A stretch of 64,000 nucleotides of DNA from Pseudovibrio exalbescens (GTDB lineage: Bacteria; Pseudomonadota; Alphaproteobacteria; Rhizobiales; Stappiaceae). The stretch is taken from positions 186,001-250,000 of the forward strand of contig NZ_JAQZAJ010000006.1 of the NCBI RefSeq assembly GCF_028737195.1. Reading direction: 5' to 3'. Below are positions 50,904 through 58,828 of the stretch, in pieces. The notes beneath the pieces are model-generated. The model worked only from the letters and a program-made list of their open reading frames with translations. It was not told the DNA's origin and ran no database searches. The stretch's first letter is position 1; every line of letters starts with the position of its first letter. The translations under genes and the position numbers were made by a program.

Positions 50904-52210
50904 TTATCGCTCCAATAGCTATCGTCTGGTATGGGTACCCCTATCTTTCGAGCTCTTTCAAGGCGCGGGGGTATCTCTTCGTATGCGCCATGGCTGTTGA
51001 CCGTGCCATTCACAAGGCGATCTGTGAACTCTTCTGCGGCTGCCTCACGTCCGGCTGGAGTAAAAAAGCTACCATGAACCTGTATGCTGGCCGCGAGCAG
51101 TTTTCGTAGGTCCTGGTTAAGCGCTGGATCTGGTTTCGTTGCGTTGTTCCAGAATTTATCTAGGGGCAGCTGGCATGTCAGTCCTTCTATATCGTAGATC
51201 GCAATTCCGAGCGTCTTGACGGGGATCCCCAAGTTGAGCGCCTGCAAACCTGTTGTTGAGTTCACCAAAACCGTGCCCTGTGAATGTGCCAGCAACTGAT
51301 GGAGGTTTCCCCCATCGAGAACGCGTATGCGCTCACGGCACCCATAGTGGCTAGCAAGCCCTGATATAACCTTCGGCCAGTTTTCGCAGTTGTTATCAAA
51401 TGGGTGTATTTTGAATACTAAGAGAGCATCTTTGTGAGCGTAGTGCTTAAAGCTTTGCATTACCTCATCTATCATCTCGGAGAGATGTACATAAGGCGAA
51501 TGATGACGAATTTGATAGTCGCTTTGCATCTGTAGAGGCACCACAAAATAGGGCCGGTTTGACGCGGTTAGTTCTTCAACTATTTGGTCCGCCATTGTTT
51601 CTGACTTTGTTGACCGTGCCAGGCGCGGAATATAGCTAAAGTAATCTTTTATTGGGTGGTAGTACCTGTCTCTTTCGTAAAATGGATAGAGATAAGGGAA
51701 AAATACAGGGATTAGATTATAAACGACCTCTGATGTGGCTTCTTGAATAAAGGGGTGCGGATAACGGTCGCTAGGCCATTCAACCTGAACATTAGCTGCA
51801 AGGCTGCGAATTTTTTGAGGATCATCGGGGAAATGCGAATAAGCTCCCATACCCCATTTCTCAAGTGTTATCCAATCGGGTCTCAGATAACCAAACTCAT
51901 AGGCGTAAGCGTTTATTCCCCGTTCACGTGCAATGGCCTGTGCTATTCGGTGATACGGTCGCCGGTCAGCGTAGTAAACTATGTCCGTTATTTGATGCAG
52001 GTCCACCAGACGTTCCAGATATTCTCGCCAGGAACGCAGTCGCCCCCAATAGTTGTGCGAGGGTGTTCCCATCCTAAACCACCAATCACCTAGTGACAGG
52101 TTTACAATCGAGCAATTATGGCCGGTCCTGCTCATGTGGTCGTATAGAGTTCGCCCGAAACGAGAAGGATGGGATTGCAGGAAAAGAAAACTCTTGCGGG
52201 ACAATGTCAA
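50897..52210 (-). CDS. KpsS-like capsule polysaccharide protein (copy 2)
   Basis: A 437-residue paralogue of the adjacent gene with the same block order: SFLFLQSHPSRFGRTLYDHM, YADRRPYHRIAQAIARERG, EFGYLRPDWITLEKWGMGAY, VPLQMQSDYQIRHHSPYVHL, NSTTGLQALNLGIPVKTLG, YDIEGLTCQLPLDKFWN. A tandem pair of single-module proteins could replace one KpsS plus the two-module KpsC, or add distinct linker sugars. The gap to kpsT is 29 bases. Base composition looks more AT-rich than outside the capsule locus. Confidence 0.87.
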   Translation of the reverse strand: MTLSRKSFLFLQSHPSRFGRTLYDHMSRTGHNCSIVNLSLGDWWFRMGTPSHNYWGRLRSWREYLERLVDLHQITDIVYYADRRPYHRIAQAIARERGINAYAYEFGYLRPDWITLEKWGMGAYSHFPDDPQKIRSLAANVQVEWPSDRYPHPFIQEATSEVVYNLIPVFFPYLYPFYERDRYYHPIKDYFSYIPRLARSTKSETMADQIVEELTASNRPYFVVPLQMQSDYQIRHHSPYVHLSEMIDEVMQSFKHYAHKDALLVFKIHPFDNNCENWPKVISGLASHYGCRERIRVLDGGNLHQLLAHSQGTVLVNSTTGLQALNLGIPVKTLGIAIYDIEGLTCQLPLDKFWNNATKPDPALNQDLRKLLAASIQVHGSFFTPAGREAAAEEFTDRLVNGTVNSHGAYEEIPPRLERARKIGVPIPDDSYWSDKC

Positions 52211-52239
52211 ATGTACGCCAATCTATATTTTCTTTTACT

Positions 52240-52896
52240 TTAGGTACTTTGATTATGATTGTGGTGCTCAATCGCCTCATCGACGCTGTCATGGAAGTGC
52301 AGCCTTCCATTGTTTAGAACACAGCCCATATCGCAAAGCTTTTTGATCGCGCCCATACTATGGGAAATCATCACAATATTCGATCGTTCCAGTTTTTGTT
52401 CAAACACTTCGTCACATTTGCGCTTAAAGCGGGCATCGCCTACAGCTGTGACTTCATCAATCAAGTAGTAGCGAAAATCGATAGCCATACTTACACCGAA
52501 TGCCAGTCTCGCCTTCATGCCGCTTGAGTAAGTTTTGATCGGCAGAGTGAGTGACTTTCCCAGCTCGGAAAAGTCTTCAACGAACTCAATGACACGCTCC
52601 GTGTCTTCACCATACATGCGCGCAACAAAACGGATGTTTTCCATACCCGTCATGTCACCATTAAAGCCGCCGCCAAATCCAAGAGGCCAAGACACCTTAA
52701 CGTGACGACGAATGGCTCCGGAGTCGGGTAGTTCTGCGCCGGCCAAGAGTCGCATCATCGTTGATTTGCCAGCACCGTTGTGGCCTAGAATGGCTACATT
52801 ACGACCTTTGGGAAATCGAAATGAAACATCGTCAAGAATAACTTTGGTAACGCCCTTTAGGTGATAAGTCTTCGATACGTTCTGAAACTCTATCAT
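52240..52896 (-). CDS. kpsT: capsule exporter ATP-binding protein KpsT-like
   Basis: A 218-residue ATPase of the KpsT/BexA/RkpS type that drives capsule export across the inner membrane. Walker A (GHNGAGKSTMMRLLAG, about residues 38-53), polysaccharide-exporter-type signature (KTYSSGMKARLAFGVSMA) and Walker B with the DEVTAVGD ending characteristic of this subfamily. One base separates it from the permease gene. Length is the same as E. coli KpsT (about 219). It works with the KpsM-like permease and KpsE/KpsD-like envelope proteins encoded next to it. Confidence 0.93.
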   Translation of the reverse strand: MIEFQNVSKTYHLKGVTKVILDDVSFRFPKGRNVAILGHNGAGKSTMMRLLAGAELPDSGAIRRHVKVSWPLGFGGGFNGDMTGMENIRFVARMYGEDTERVIEFVEDFSELGKSLTLPIKTYSSGMKARLAFGVSMAIDFRYYLIDEVTAVGDARFKRKCDEVFEQKLERSNIVMISHSMGAIKKLCDMGCVLNNGRLHFHDSVDEAIEHHNHNQST

Positions 52897-52897
52897 T

Positions 52898-53665
52898 CTA
52901 AATGCGCTTCTTTCGATATAGTCGTTCTGCCCCTAATCCCACCAATAGAAGTACTAAGGTGATTGACAGAAGGTATGGCTTATCGAGTACCACACTGTTG
53001 TAATTCGGATAATATCCTTCTCGCACCCATTCTATGCAATGCAGAACAGGGTTCCATGAGATTAAGTCAACAAGTGACGAAGGGAATGCCGAAGGAATAA
53101 AAAATATGCCCGATATGAAAAACAGTGGCTTACTCAGAATGCCCTCAATTTGCTTCCAAGTAGCCCAAAGCCTCATAATGACGGCGTTTACTAATCCAGC
53201 TCCAATCCCGAGCAATGAGGTAGCAAGAACAGCCATTGCTATCTGGTCAGCGTTCCTTGGATAACTCGCAAGACCTAGAACAATCAGGGAGCCGTAGAAT
53301 ATGAGCATTATAAAAAGGTAGGTTGCAACGATCAGTAGAGCTCGTGCCAATACCACATCAATTTCGACTACTAGTGGATAAGAAAGCAAGCCACGAGTAC
53401 TATCAAAAACACTCATAAGTGAACTCGATAGCTTTTTATAAAGCTCAAACGTCAAGAAACCGGTTGCAAAGAACAGCGCTAGACTATCTCCATAGGGCGG
53501 AACGCGCCCAATCATCGAGAAAAGACCAACCAACACGGCAATGCCTAACGCTGGATTCGCAATGGCCCAGAAGTAACCGAGTTGGGAGTTGCCAAAAGTC
53601 GTGCGGGTCTCTCGTAGTACCAGAGCGCCGACTACTCTCGTTTGGATTAGAAGAACGTTCTCCAT
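52898..53665 (-). CDS. kpsM: capsule exporter permease KpsM-like
   Basis: A 255-residue ABC-2 permease with six helices. I start at 53665 (MENVLLIQTRVVGALVLRE), the typical KpsM/BexB opening; the frame reaches 53737, within the preceding gene. The amphipathic N-terminal segment (RETRTTFGNSQLGYFWAIANP) and the re-entrant motif near the C-terminus (FISGIFFIPSAFPSSL then WNPVLHCIEWVREGYYPNY) match the family. Exports capsule polysaccharide attached to its lipid together with KpsT. Confidence 0.92.
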   Translation of the reverse strand: MENVLLIQTRVVGALVLRETRTTFGNSQLGYFWAIANPALGIAVLVGLFSMIGRVPPYGDSLALFFATGFLTFELYKKLSSSLMSVFDSTRGLLSYPLVVEIDVVLARALLIVATYLFIMLIFYGSLIVLGLASYPRNADQIAMAVLATSLLGIGAGLVNAVIMRLWATWKQIEGILSKPLFFISGIFFIPSAFPSSLVDLISWNPVLHCIEWVREGYYPNYNSVVLDKPYLLSITLVLLLVGLGAERLYRKKRI

Positions 53666-53685
53666 TGCAGCCAATTCGTGTGCAG

Positions 53686-55110
53686 TTATCGAAGATGGTC
53701 TCTTACCGAGTAGACCATCAGAGTGCCAATGGACCAAACGATAATCAATCCAACAATCAAGAGGAGAGTGTTGGTTATTCTACGGGGATAGATGGCTTGT
53801 TCTGGAGTTGCTGGCCTTTCAAAGACAGCGAGATACCGCTGGAGACGATCAGCTTCCGCACGAGATTGTTCCAATGATGCAAGCGCTGCAACGTAGGCCT
53901 TCTGTGCAAACTGATTTTCCAGTTCCAATTCTTCGTAGCTGGCAATCATCGAAGAGAGTGGCGAGAGGCGATCTGCGTTCGGAAGTGAGCTATCTTCAAA
54001 TTGGCCCCCGCCGCCAATTTCATTTTGACGTTGCTGAAGCTGGCCGAGAATGGCTTTTTCTTGGCGGCGCAGTTGCCTCAAAGTCGGCGAGCTCTCATCA
54101 ATAGTGCCTTCCAGAGTGGCCAGGCGCGCGCGAGTATCGGTCAACTGTTCTTGCAAACGGGCAATTAGTTGAACTTGGACCTCCGCGTTAAGTGATGGAT
54201 CAATCGCATTTTCGGTCTCTCTGAACTCAGACATGCGATTTCTAATCATCCTCAACCGAAGCTCTGCACGAGATACTTCTTCCTCAGCAAACCGTACAGT
54301 ATCTTGTCGGGCCTGCTCGGAAATATCATTCACCAGTTCAGAAATGTATCCCAAAATGAGCCGACCAGCTCGTTCAGCATCTTGCGGTGTAAACGCTTCT
54401 ACTTCAAAATTGATGATAGATGAATGAGTGTCGAAGCTAGCGGAGATCATCCACTCCCAGTAGTTTACCAAATCTTCGATAGGAAGGGCTGCGTCTAGTC
54501 GGTAGAAGAAATCCACATTGTCGGCGGAATATTTCTCCCGAATACCCATATCTTTCGAGAGCCGCTCTACAATTTCCCGACTATGTAGGTAGTCCATGAC
54601 CATATAGGAATCAGTTGTCGTCGATCCAGTAGAGGCAAGGCCAGTGAATGCCCCAAGGAGATCTCCACCAACAGATGGGCCGTCCAAGCTTCTGATGGAA
54701 AATCCTGCTTTCGCGACATACCGGTCTGAAGCAATAAAAAGAAAATAGACGCTCCCCAGAAACGCCGGAATGACCACACAAACCAAAAATGACAACCAAA
54801 GTAGGCGACGTCGTTTCTGTTGAGGTCGAAGGCCCGCCATTGAAAAGAAGCGGATTGACTCTTTAACAGCCTTTTGGGCGTCTGGTTTCCCCCTGATAGG
54901 AAGCGGAATTACTGAGCCGCCCTTCCGTGAAGGTGGGGGCGGCGTGTCCTTGGCCGGGGCACCAAGATCCGTATTTCCGGTTTCTTTTTGTGATGTGCTC
55001 GTCTTTTGATCAACATTAGAAGCAACAGCCTGTGGAACCGGCTTTGGGGTTTCTTTGGGTTCTGCAGCGGTGGCGGGAGAAGGAGCAGCCTTTGCTTGTT
55101 CCGCGTTCAC
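53686..55110 (-). CDS. kpsE: capsule export inner-membrane protein KpsE-like
   Basis: A 474-residue polysaccharide co-polymerase-type protein linking the inner-membrane exporter to the outer-membrane channel. A proline/alanine/lysine-rich cytoplasmic N-terminus (about 95 residues, longer than in E. coli KpsE, 382 total) precedes TM1 (WLSFLVCVVIPAFLGSVYFL). A large periplasmic domain with a long coiled coil follows (EEEVSRAELRLRMIRNRMSEF region to about residue 430), then TM2 (TNTLLLIVGLIIVWSIGTLM). The N-terminal extension is low-complexity and may be an interaction region. Followed by kpsM with a 20-base gap. Confidence 0.9.
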   Translation of the reverse strand: MNAEQAKAAPSPATAAEPKETPKPVPQAVASNVDQKTSTSQKETGNTDLGAPAKDTPPPPSRKGGSVIPLPIRGKPDAQKAVKESIRFFSMAGLRPQQKRRRLLWLSFLVCVVIPAFLGSVYFLFIASDRYVAKAGFSIRSLDGPSVGGDLLGAFTGLASTGSTTTDSYMVMDYLHSREIVERLSKDMGIREKYSADNVDFFYRLDAALPIEDLVNYWEWMISASFDTHSSIINFEVEAFTPQDAERAGRLILGYISELVNDISEQARQDTVRFAEEEVSRAELRLRMIRNRMSEFRETENAIDPSLNAEVQVQLIARLQEQLTDTRARLATLEGTIDESSPTLRQLRRQEKAILGQLQQRQNEIGGGGQFEDSSLPNADRLSPLSSMIASYEELELENQFAQKAYVAALASLEQSRAEADRLQRYLAVFERPATPEQAIYPRRITNTLLLIVGLIIVWSIGTLMVYSVRDHLR

Positions 55111-55262
55111 TATTTTCTCGCCTCCAATGGACTTCTATATTCCATCGCTAATCACGAAGGTCTTCATATTACTGCACCGAGAGTGTTAAAAATTAAACCC
55201 AACAGTTGTTGCAATTGCATCAAATACCCACGGCATCCTGCAAATGCTCCTGTTTTTAGAAA

Positions 55263-55289
55263 TTAGGCACACGGTCCTTGGGGGCCTAA
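55263..55289 (-). terminator. weak hairpin between the kpsD-like and kpsE-like genes
   Basis: TTAGGC (55263-55268) pairs with GCCTAA (55284-55289), overlapping the stop of the kpsD-like gene; on the minus strand TTTCTAAAAA follows. The 175-base gap to kpsE otherwise shows nothing clear. Possible partial terminator. Confidence 0.35.
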
Positions 55290-56467
55290 AAGCTTATAAC
55301 AGTGGTCGAGCGCACTACGCCTGCAGTTGTACTTAGAATACGTGCAAATTTGGTCAGCTCTGCGCCATATGAGTTGGAGACGTATAAAATATCACTGTTT
55401 TGCACATTAAATTGCTGTGCCAAGAAATACGAGCCGGTCTGTCTCATGTCGATGCGATATACAACGGGGATCATACTGCCATCTTTTGTCCGAACATCAG
55501 GCTGCAGTTCGCGCACGAGGTCTGCGTCTTCATATCTAAACACGAACATACCCAAGCGGTCAGCAGAATTCTCTGAGAGACCTCCGACACGACCGAGAGC
55601 TTCAATCAAAGACACTTCACCTGCCTGTATTGGGTATTCTCCAACTTTAGAAACGGCACCAAAAGCCGTGAAAGTTTGAGGGTTGTGGCTTAAAATGATC
55701 TGATCACCAGGTCGAACATACACATTCTCGACTTGGCGCTCATATACGGTTTTCAACAATTGCTCCGCGCGCTTCTGGCCGCGAATGAAAGTAACGTAAG
55801 TTTCGCTCGCGGGTGTAGCACTTCCGCCAGCGCGGGCGAGTACATCGAGCAGGCGCTCACCATGAAGAGCCAAAGGGACTTGCCCGGGCTGGCGCACGTC
55901 GCCGTTGAGTGTTACCAAGCTGCTGGTGTTGCTCTTAAGCGTAACAATTACCTGAGGATTTGTAGCCTGCCCTTCAAGGGCGAGTTGAATTGCCTCTTGA
56001 AGATGAGACACGGATTTCCCGGAGGCGTGAACTTTTCCGATGTACGGAACTGTTATTGTCCCTTCTTGGCTTACCATAAACGGACCAAGCTCGGTTTTCG
56101 TACCCATCTGCCCGTCTGAGAACAGCCTGTCGCCTCCTTTTTCCCAAACGACCACTGAGACAACGTCACCAATGCCGACAATATGCCGTGGCGCCCATTT
56201 GGCACTTGAAAACTTCGCCCCTAATCCACTGCGTTGATGTGCAAGGATATGAGCCATTGTTCTCTCGTTGAGAGGTATAAGTTCAAATTGGAATGCTTCA
56301 GGTTCCACTTCTCGAGACTGCTCAACTATTTCTTGAGACATCGGGCCAGTACCTGGGACGAAACTACATCCTGAAAGGCCTAAAGCGCCAAGCAAAACGA
56401 GAAGACTGCCTAAGAGGCTTGGAGAGACATCTCTGAGTGTTGAGAACATCGTTTTAATCAAAACCAT
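55286..56467 (-). CDS. capsule outer-membrane export lipoprotein (KpsD/Wza/RkpU-like OPX)
   Basis: A 393-residue outer-membrane polysaccharide exporter. The N-terminus is a lipoprotein signal with lipobox LSGC (LLGALGLSGC, about residues 25-34). Then come the Poly_export domain (YRIGIGDVVSVVVWEKGG style: IVGIGDVVSVVVWEKGG, VPYIGKVHASGKS) and SLBB repeats (VTLNGDVRQPGQVPL, TAFGAVSKVGEYPIQAGEVSL, LIEALGRVGGLSENSA). It is closer in size to Wza/BexD (about 380) than to KpsD (558). The start could be 56449 (MFSTLRDV) instead. Divergent promoter region with the SDR gene at 56690. Confidence 0.9.
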   Translation of the reverse strand: MVLIKTMFSTLRDVSPSLLGSLLVLLGALGLSGCSFVPGTGPMSQEIVEQSREVEPEAFQFELIPLNERTMAHILAHQRSGLGAKFSSAKWAPRHIVGIGDVVSVVVWEKGGDRLFSDGQMGTKTELGPFMVSQEGTITVPYIGKVHASGKSVSHLQEAIQLALEGQATNPQVIVTLKSNTSSLVTLNGDVRQPGQVPLALHGERLLDVLARAGGSATPASETYVTFIRGQKRAEQLLKTVYERQVENVYVRPGDQIILSHNPQTFTAFGAVSKVGEYPIQAGEVSLIEALGRVGGLSENSADRLGMFVFRYEDADLVRELQPDVRTKDGSMIPVVYRIDMRQTGSYFLAQQFNVQNSDILYVSNSYGAELTKFARILSTTAGVVRSTTVISF

Positions 56468-56689
56468 TCCAATATAGGCCGATTTGCGCGGCTAGCCCCT
56501 GAATCAGTACACCGAAAACTACGTTTTGATAGGATACCGTGCCAGTATTTACAATAAGTGACTGGTTAAAAATAATTAGTTTGAAATAGCGGTGTAAAAC
56601 AGGTTGAGATCATACGTGAGGGCGGCTTTCTTAAGGGAGCGGACGGCAAGTAGCCTTGGTATGAGTCGGGATCGAAAAGGACGCAATCC
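56468..56689. promoter_or_regulatory. divergent promoter region of the capsule locus
   Basis: 222 bases between the kpsD-like gene (leftward) and the SDR gene (rightward), AT-rich in 56500-56600. I found neither a JUMPstart/ops element nor a clear dyad. It should hold the promoters for both directions. Confidence 0.4.
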
Positions 56690-57445
56690 ATGCGCGTACT
56701 AATTACGGGGGCGAGCTCAGGCTTGGGGAAAGCCATAGCGTTGGAATTTGCTGAACAGGATGTTGATTTAGTGCTCATGGCACGGAGCAGCAAAAGGTTG
56801 TCGGAGGTTTGCACGCTCTGTGAAAAAAGGGGAGCGAAAACTTGGTCTTGTATCGCTGATGTGAGTGAGACCGAGTCTGTTCGCAAGGCGCTAGCGCCAA
56901 TTTTGTCCGAGGGCGGCATAGATTTGGTCATTGCGAATGCAGGAGTTACCGGTAGTCATTCTGAGGATGGCTCGATTGAATCAGCAGAGGTCGCCTTAGC
57001 GCAAATCAATACAAATCTTGGCGGCGTCGTAAACGTGGTTACGACCGTGGCCCCGCATATGCAAAAAGCCGGTAAAGGAACAATCGTACTTATAAGCTCT
57101 CTGGCGGGCATGCAGCCTATTAAGGATGGGCCAGCCTATGGTGCATCTAAAGCGGGTATCATCGCCTATGGCGAAGCGATGCGCGAGTATCTGGATGACT
57201 ACGGCGTCTTCGTTTCAGTGGTCTGCCCCGGATACATCAAGACCCCGATGGCGGATCTTTACAAGAGCTGGCGCCCGCTAGAACTTTCAGCATCGGCAGC
57301 CGCCAAGAAAGTTAGATGGGCAGTCGAAAAAAGGAAGCCGTTCTACCCGTTCCCCGCCCTGCTGGCGTTAAGTATTAGGCTGGGCTACCTGCTTCCTTGG
57401 AAGCTGCGCAAGAAGGCCGGGAAACGGTTCAATTACGAACGCTAG
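56690..57445 (+). CDS. short-chain dehydrogenase of the capsule-lipid set (RkpH-like)
   Basis: A 251-residue SDR with TGASSGLG (residues 6-13), NAGVTG strand motif, SSLAG and YGASKAG catalytic triad. The C-terminal extension (RPLELSASAAAKKVRWAVEKRKPFYPFPALLALSIRLGY in part: KKVRWAVEKRKPFYPFPA) is characteristic of the DltE/RkpH-type subgroup that acts on long-chain keto substrates. It is convergent with the alpha-oxoamine synthase gene and separated from it by three bases. In analogy with alpha-oxoamine synthase plus 3-ketosphinganine reductase pairs, it probably reduces the aminoketone product (inference). Confidence 0.85.
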   Translation: MRVLITGASSGLGKAIALEFAEQDVDLVLMARSSKRLSEVCTLCEKRGAKTWSCIADVSETESVRKALAPILSEGGIDLVIANAGVTGSHSEDGSIESAEVALAQINTNLGGVVNVVTTVAPHMQKAGKGTIVLISSLAGMQPIKDGPAYGASKAGIIAYGEAMREYLDDYGVFVSVVCPGYIKTPMADLYKSWRPLELSASAAAKKVRWAVEKRKPFYPFPALLALSIRLGYLLPWKLRKKAGKRFNYER

Positions 57446-57448
57446 TTT

Positions 57449-58828
57449 TTAACCAGCCATCATGGTTGCTAAATGCTCGATGGATATTGGATTGGCGTCA
57501 TAGTCATCCAGTGTCTTTCGAAGAGCGCGGATCGCAGTGTCTAACTGATCTTTACTATGCTCGCTTGTAATGAAAAAGCGAAGGCGCGACGCCTTTTCAG
57601 GAACCGCCGGATAGATGATTGGAAGCACATTGACGCCTTCTTCCAAAAGCTTGGCAGCAATGACCGTGGCTTTGAGTGAGTCACCAATCATGATTGGCAC
57701 AACTGCACAGCCTTGGCTGACACCTGTATCCAGTCCTGCTGTTTTCGCCTCGGCGAGAAAGTATGCGCCGTTGGCTTGTGCCATGACAACGCGTTCTGGT
57801 TCACGCTCCATAACATCGATGGCCTTTGAGACACCAGCAGCAAGAACAGGTGACAAACCAACGCTGAAAACAAAGCCTGATGCGGTAAACTTGAGGTATT
57901 CCACCATGTCCTTGGAGCCCGCAATGTACCCACCGCAGCTGGCCAGGGTTTTGGAGAAGGTTCCCATCCAAATATCGACCTTTTTAGGGTCTTCGTGGAA
58001 GTGCTCCGCTAGCCCCCGTCCCTTTTCTCCAAGAATACCTATGGAGTGGGCTTCATCTACCATGAGCCACGCGCCGTATCGCTCCTTAATGTCGATAAGG
58101 CGCTTCAGGTTCGGGTAGTCTCCATCCATGGAGTATACGCCCTCAACGACGATAAGAACGCGTTCATGGTTATGGGCTCGAGATGCAAGCAGATTTTCCA
58201 GCGCCTCAAGATCATTGTGAGGAAATGCTTGACGAACGGCGCCTGCAAGCTTTGCACCCGTTACAATACTGTTGTGAATGTAGGCGTCGTGAAGGATCAG
58301 GTCATTGGGCTGCATCAGCTGACCGATTGCCGAAACGTTTGTCGCGTGGCCGCTGACAAATGCAACGGCATCCTCGACGCCATGAAGCCGAGCGAGCTTT
58401 GCCTCAAGTTCTGAATGGATTGGTCTTTCCCCGGCTACAACTCGGCTCGCGCTTGCAGATAGGCCATAGTGGTCTGCTGCCTGCTTTGCCGCTGCAACCA
58501 CTTCCGGATGCCCATTAAGGCCAACATAGTCATAGCTTGCAAAATTCAAGTACTCTTGCCCATCTATGAGCGTTGTCGCTGCAGCCCGGGCATCGTGCGC
58601 ACGGAAAAACGGGTTATCTACGCCCAAAAGATCTGCAGCGGCCCTCTGAATACGCATTTCCTGAAAACCAGGTAAAGAGGAGAAGGAAGGCGCTTTGCGT
58701 TTCCGTGGCTCTGCCGCCTTGAAGATTGCAGAGTCATTCGATGACGTCGCTTTTTTTCGCCGCACAGCTGCTAAAGCGGCTGCGCGTTCGCTCGTGCTCA
58801 GCAATTTTGGTGCTTTATGTGTGCTCAT
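57449..58828 (-). CDS. alpha-oxoamine synthase (RkpG-like, PKS-linked)
   Basis: A 459-residue PLP enzyme of the AONS/ALAS/KBL/serine palmitoyltransferase family. It condenses an amino acid with an acyl thioester, releasing CO2. PLP site: MGTFSKTLASCGGYIAGS with the Schiff-base Lys. Also DEAHSIGILGEKGRGLAEHF and FNFASYDYVGL-like opening (YLNFASYDYVGLNGHP). The N-terminal 60 residues form an extension absent from AONS, including FSSLPGFQEM, common in PKS-linked members. The ATG overlaps the PKS stop (ATGA), so the two are translationally coupled. It likely off-loads the PKS-made acyl chain as an alpha-amino ketone; serine, glycine or alanine could be the co-substrate. Confidence 0.9.
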   Translation of the reverse strand: MSTHKAPKLLSTSERAAALAAVRRKKATSSNDSAIFKAAEPRKRKAPSFSSLPGFQEMRIQRAAADLLGVDNPFFRAHDARAAATTLIDGQEYLNFASYDYVGLNGHPEVVAAAKQAADHYGLSASASRVVAGERPIHSELEAKLARLHGVEDAVAFVSGHATNVSAIGQLMQPNDLILHDAYIHNSIVTGAKLAGAVRQAFPHNDLEALENLLASRAHNHERVLIVVEGVYSMDGDYPNLKRLIDIKERYGAWLMVDEAHSIGILGEKGRGLAEHFHEDPKKVDIWMGTFSKTLASCGGYIAGSKDMVEYLKFTASGFVFSVGLSPVLAAGVSKAIDVMEREPERVVMAQANGAYFLAEAKTAGLDTGVSQGCAVVPIMIGDSLKATVIAAKLLEEGVNVLPIIYPAVPEKASRLRFFITSEHSKDQLDTAIRALRKTLDDYDANPISIEHLATMMAG

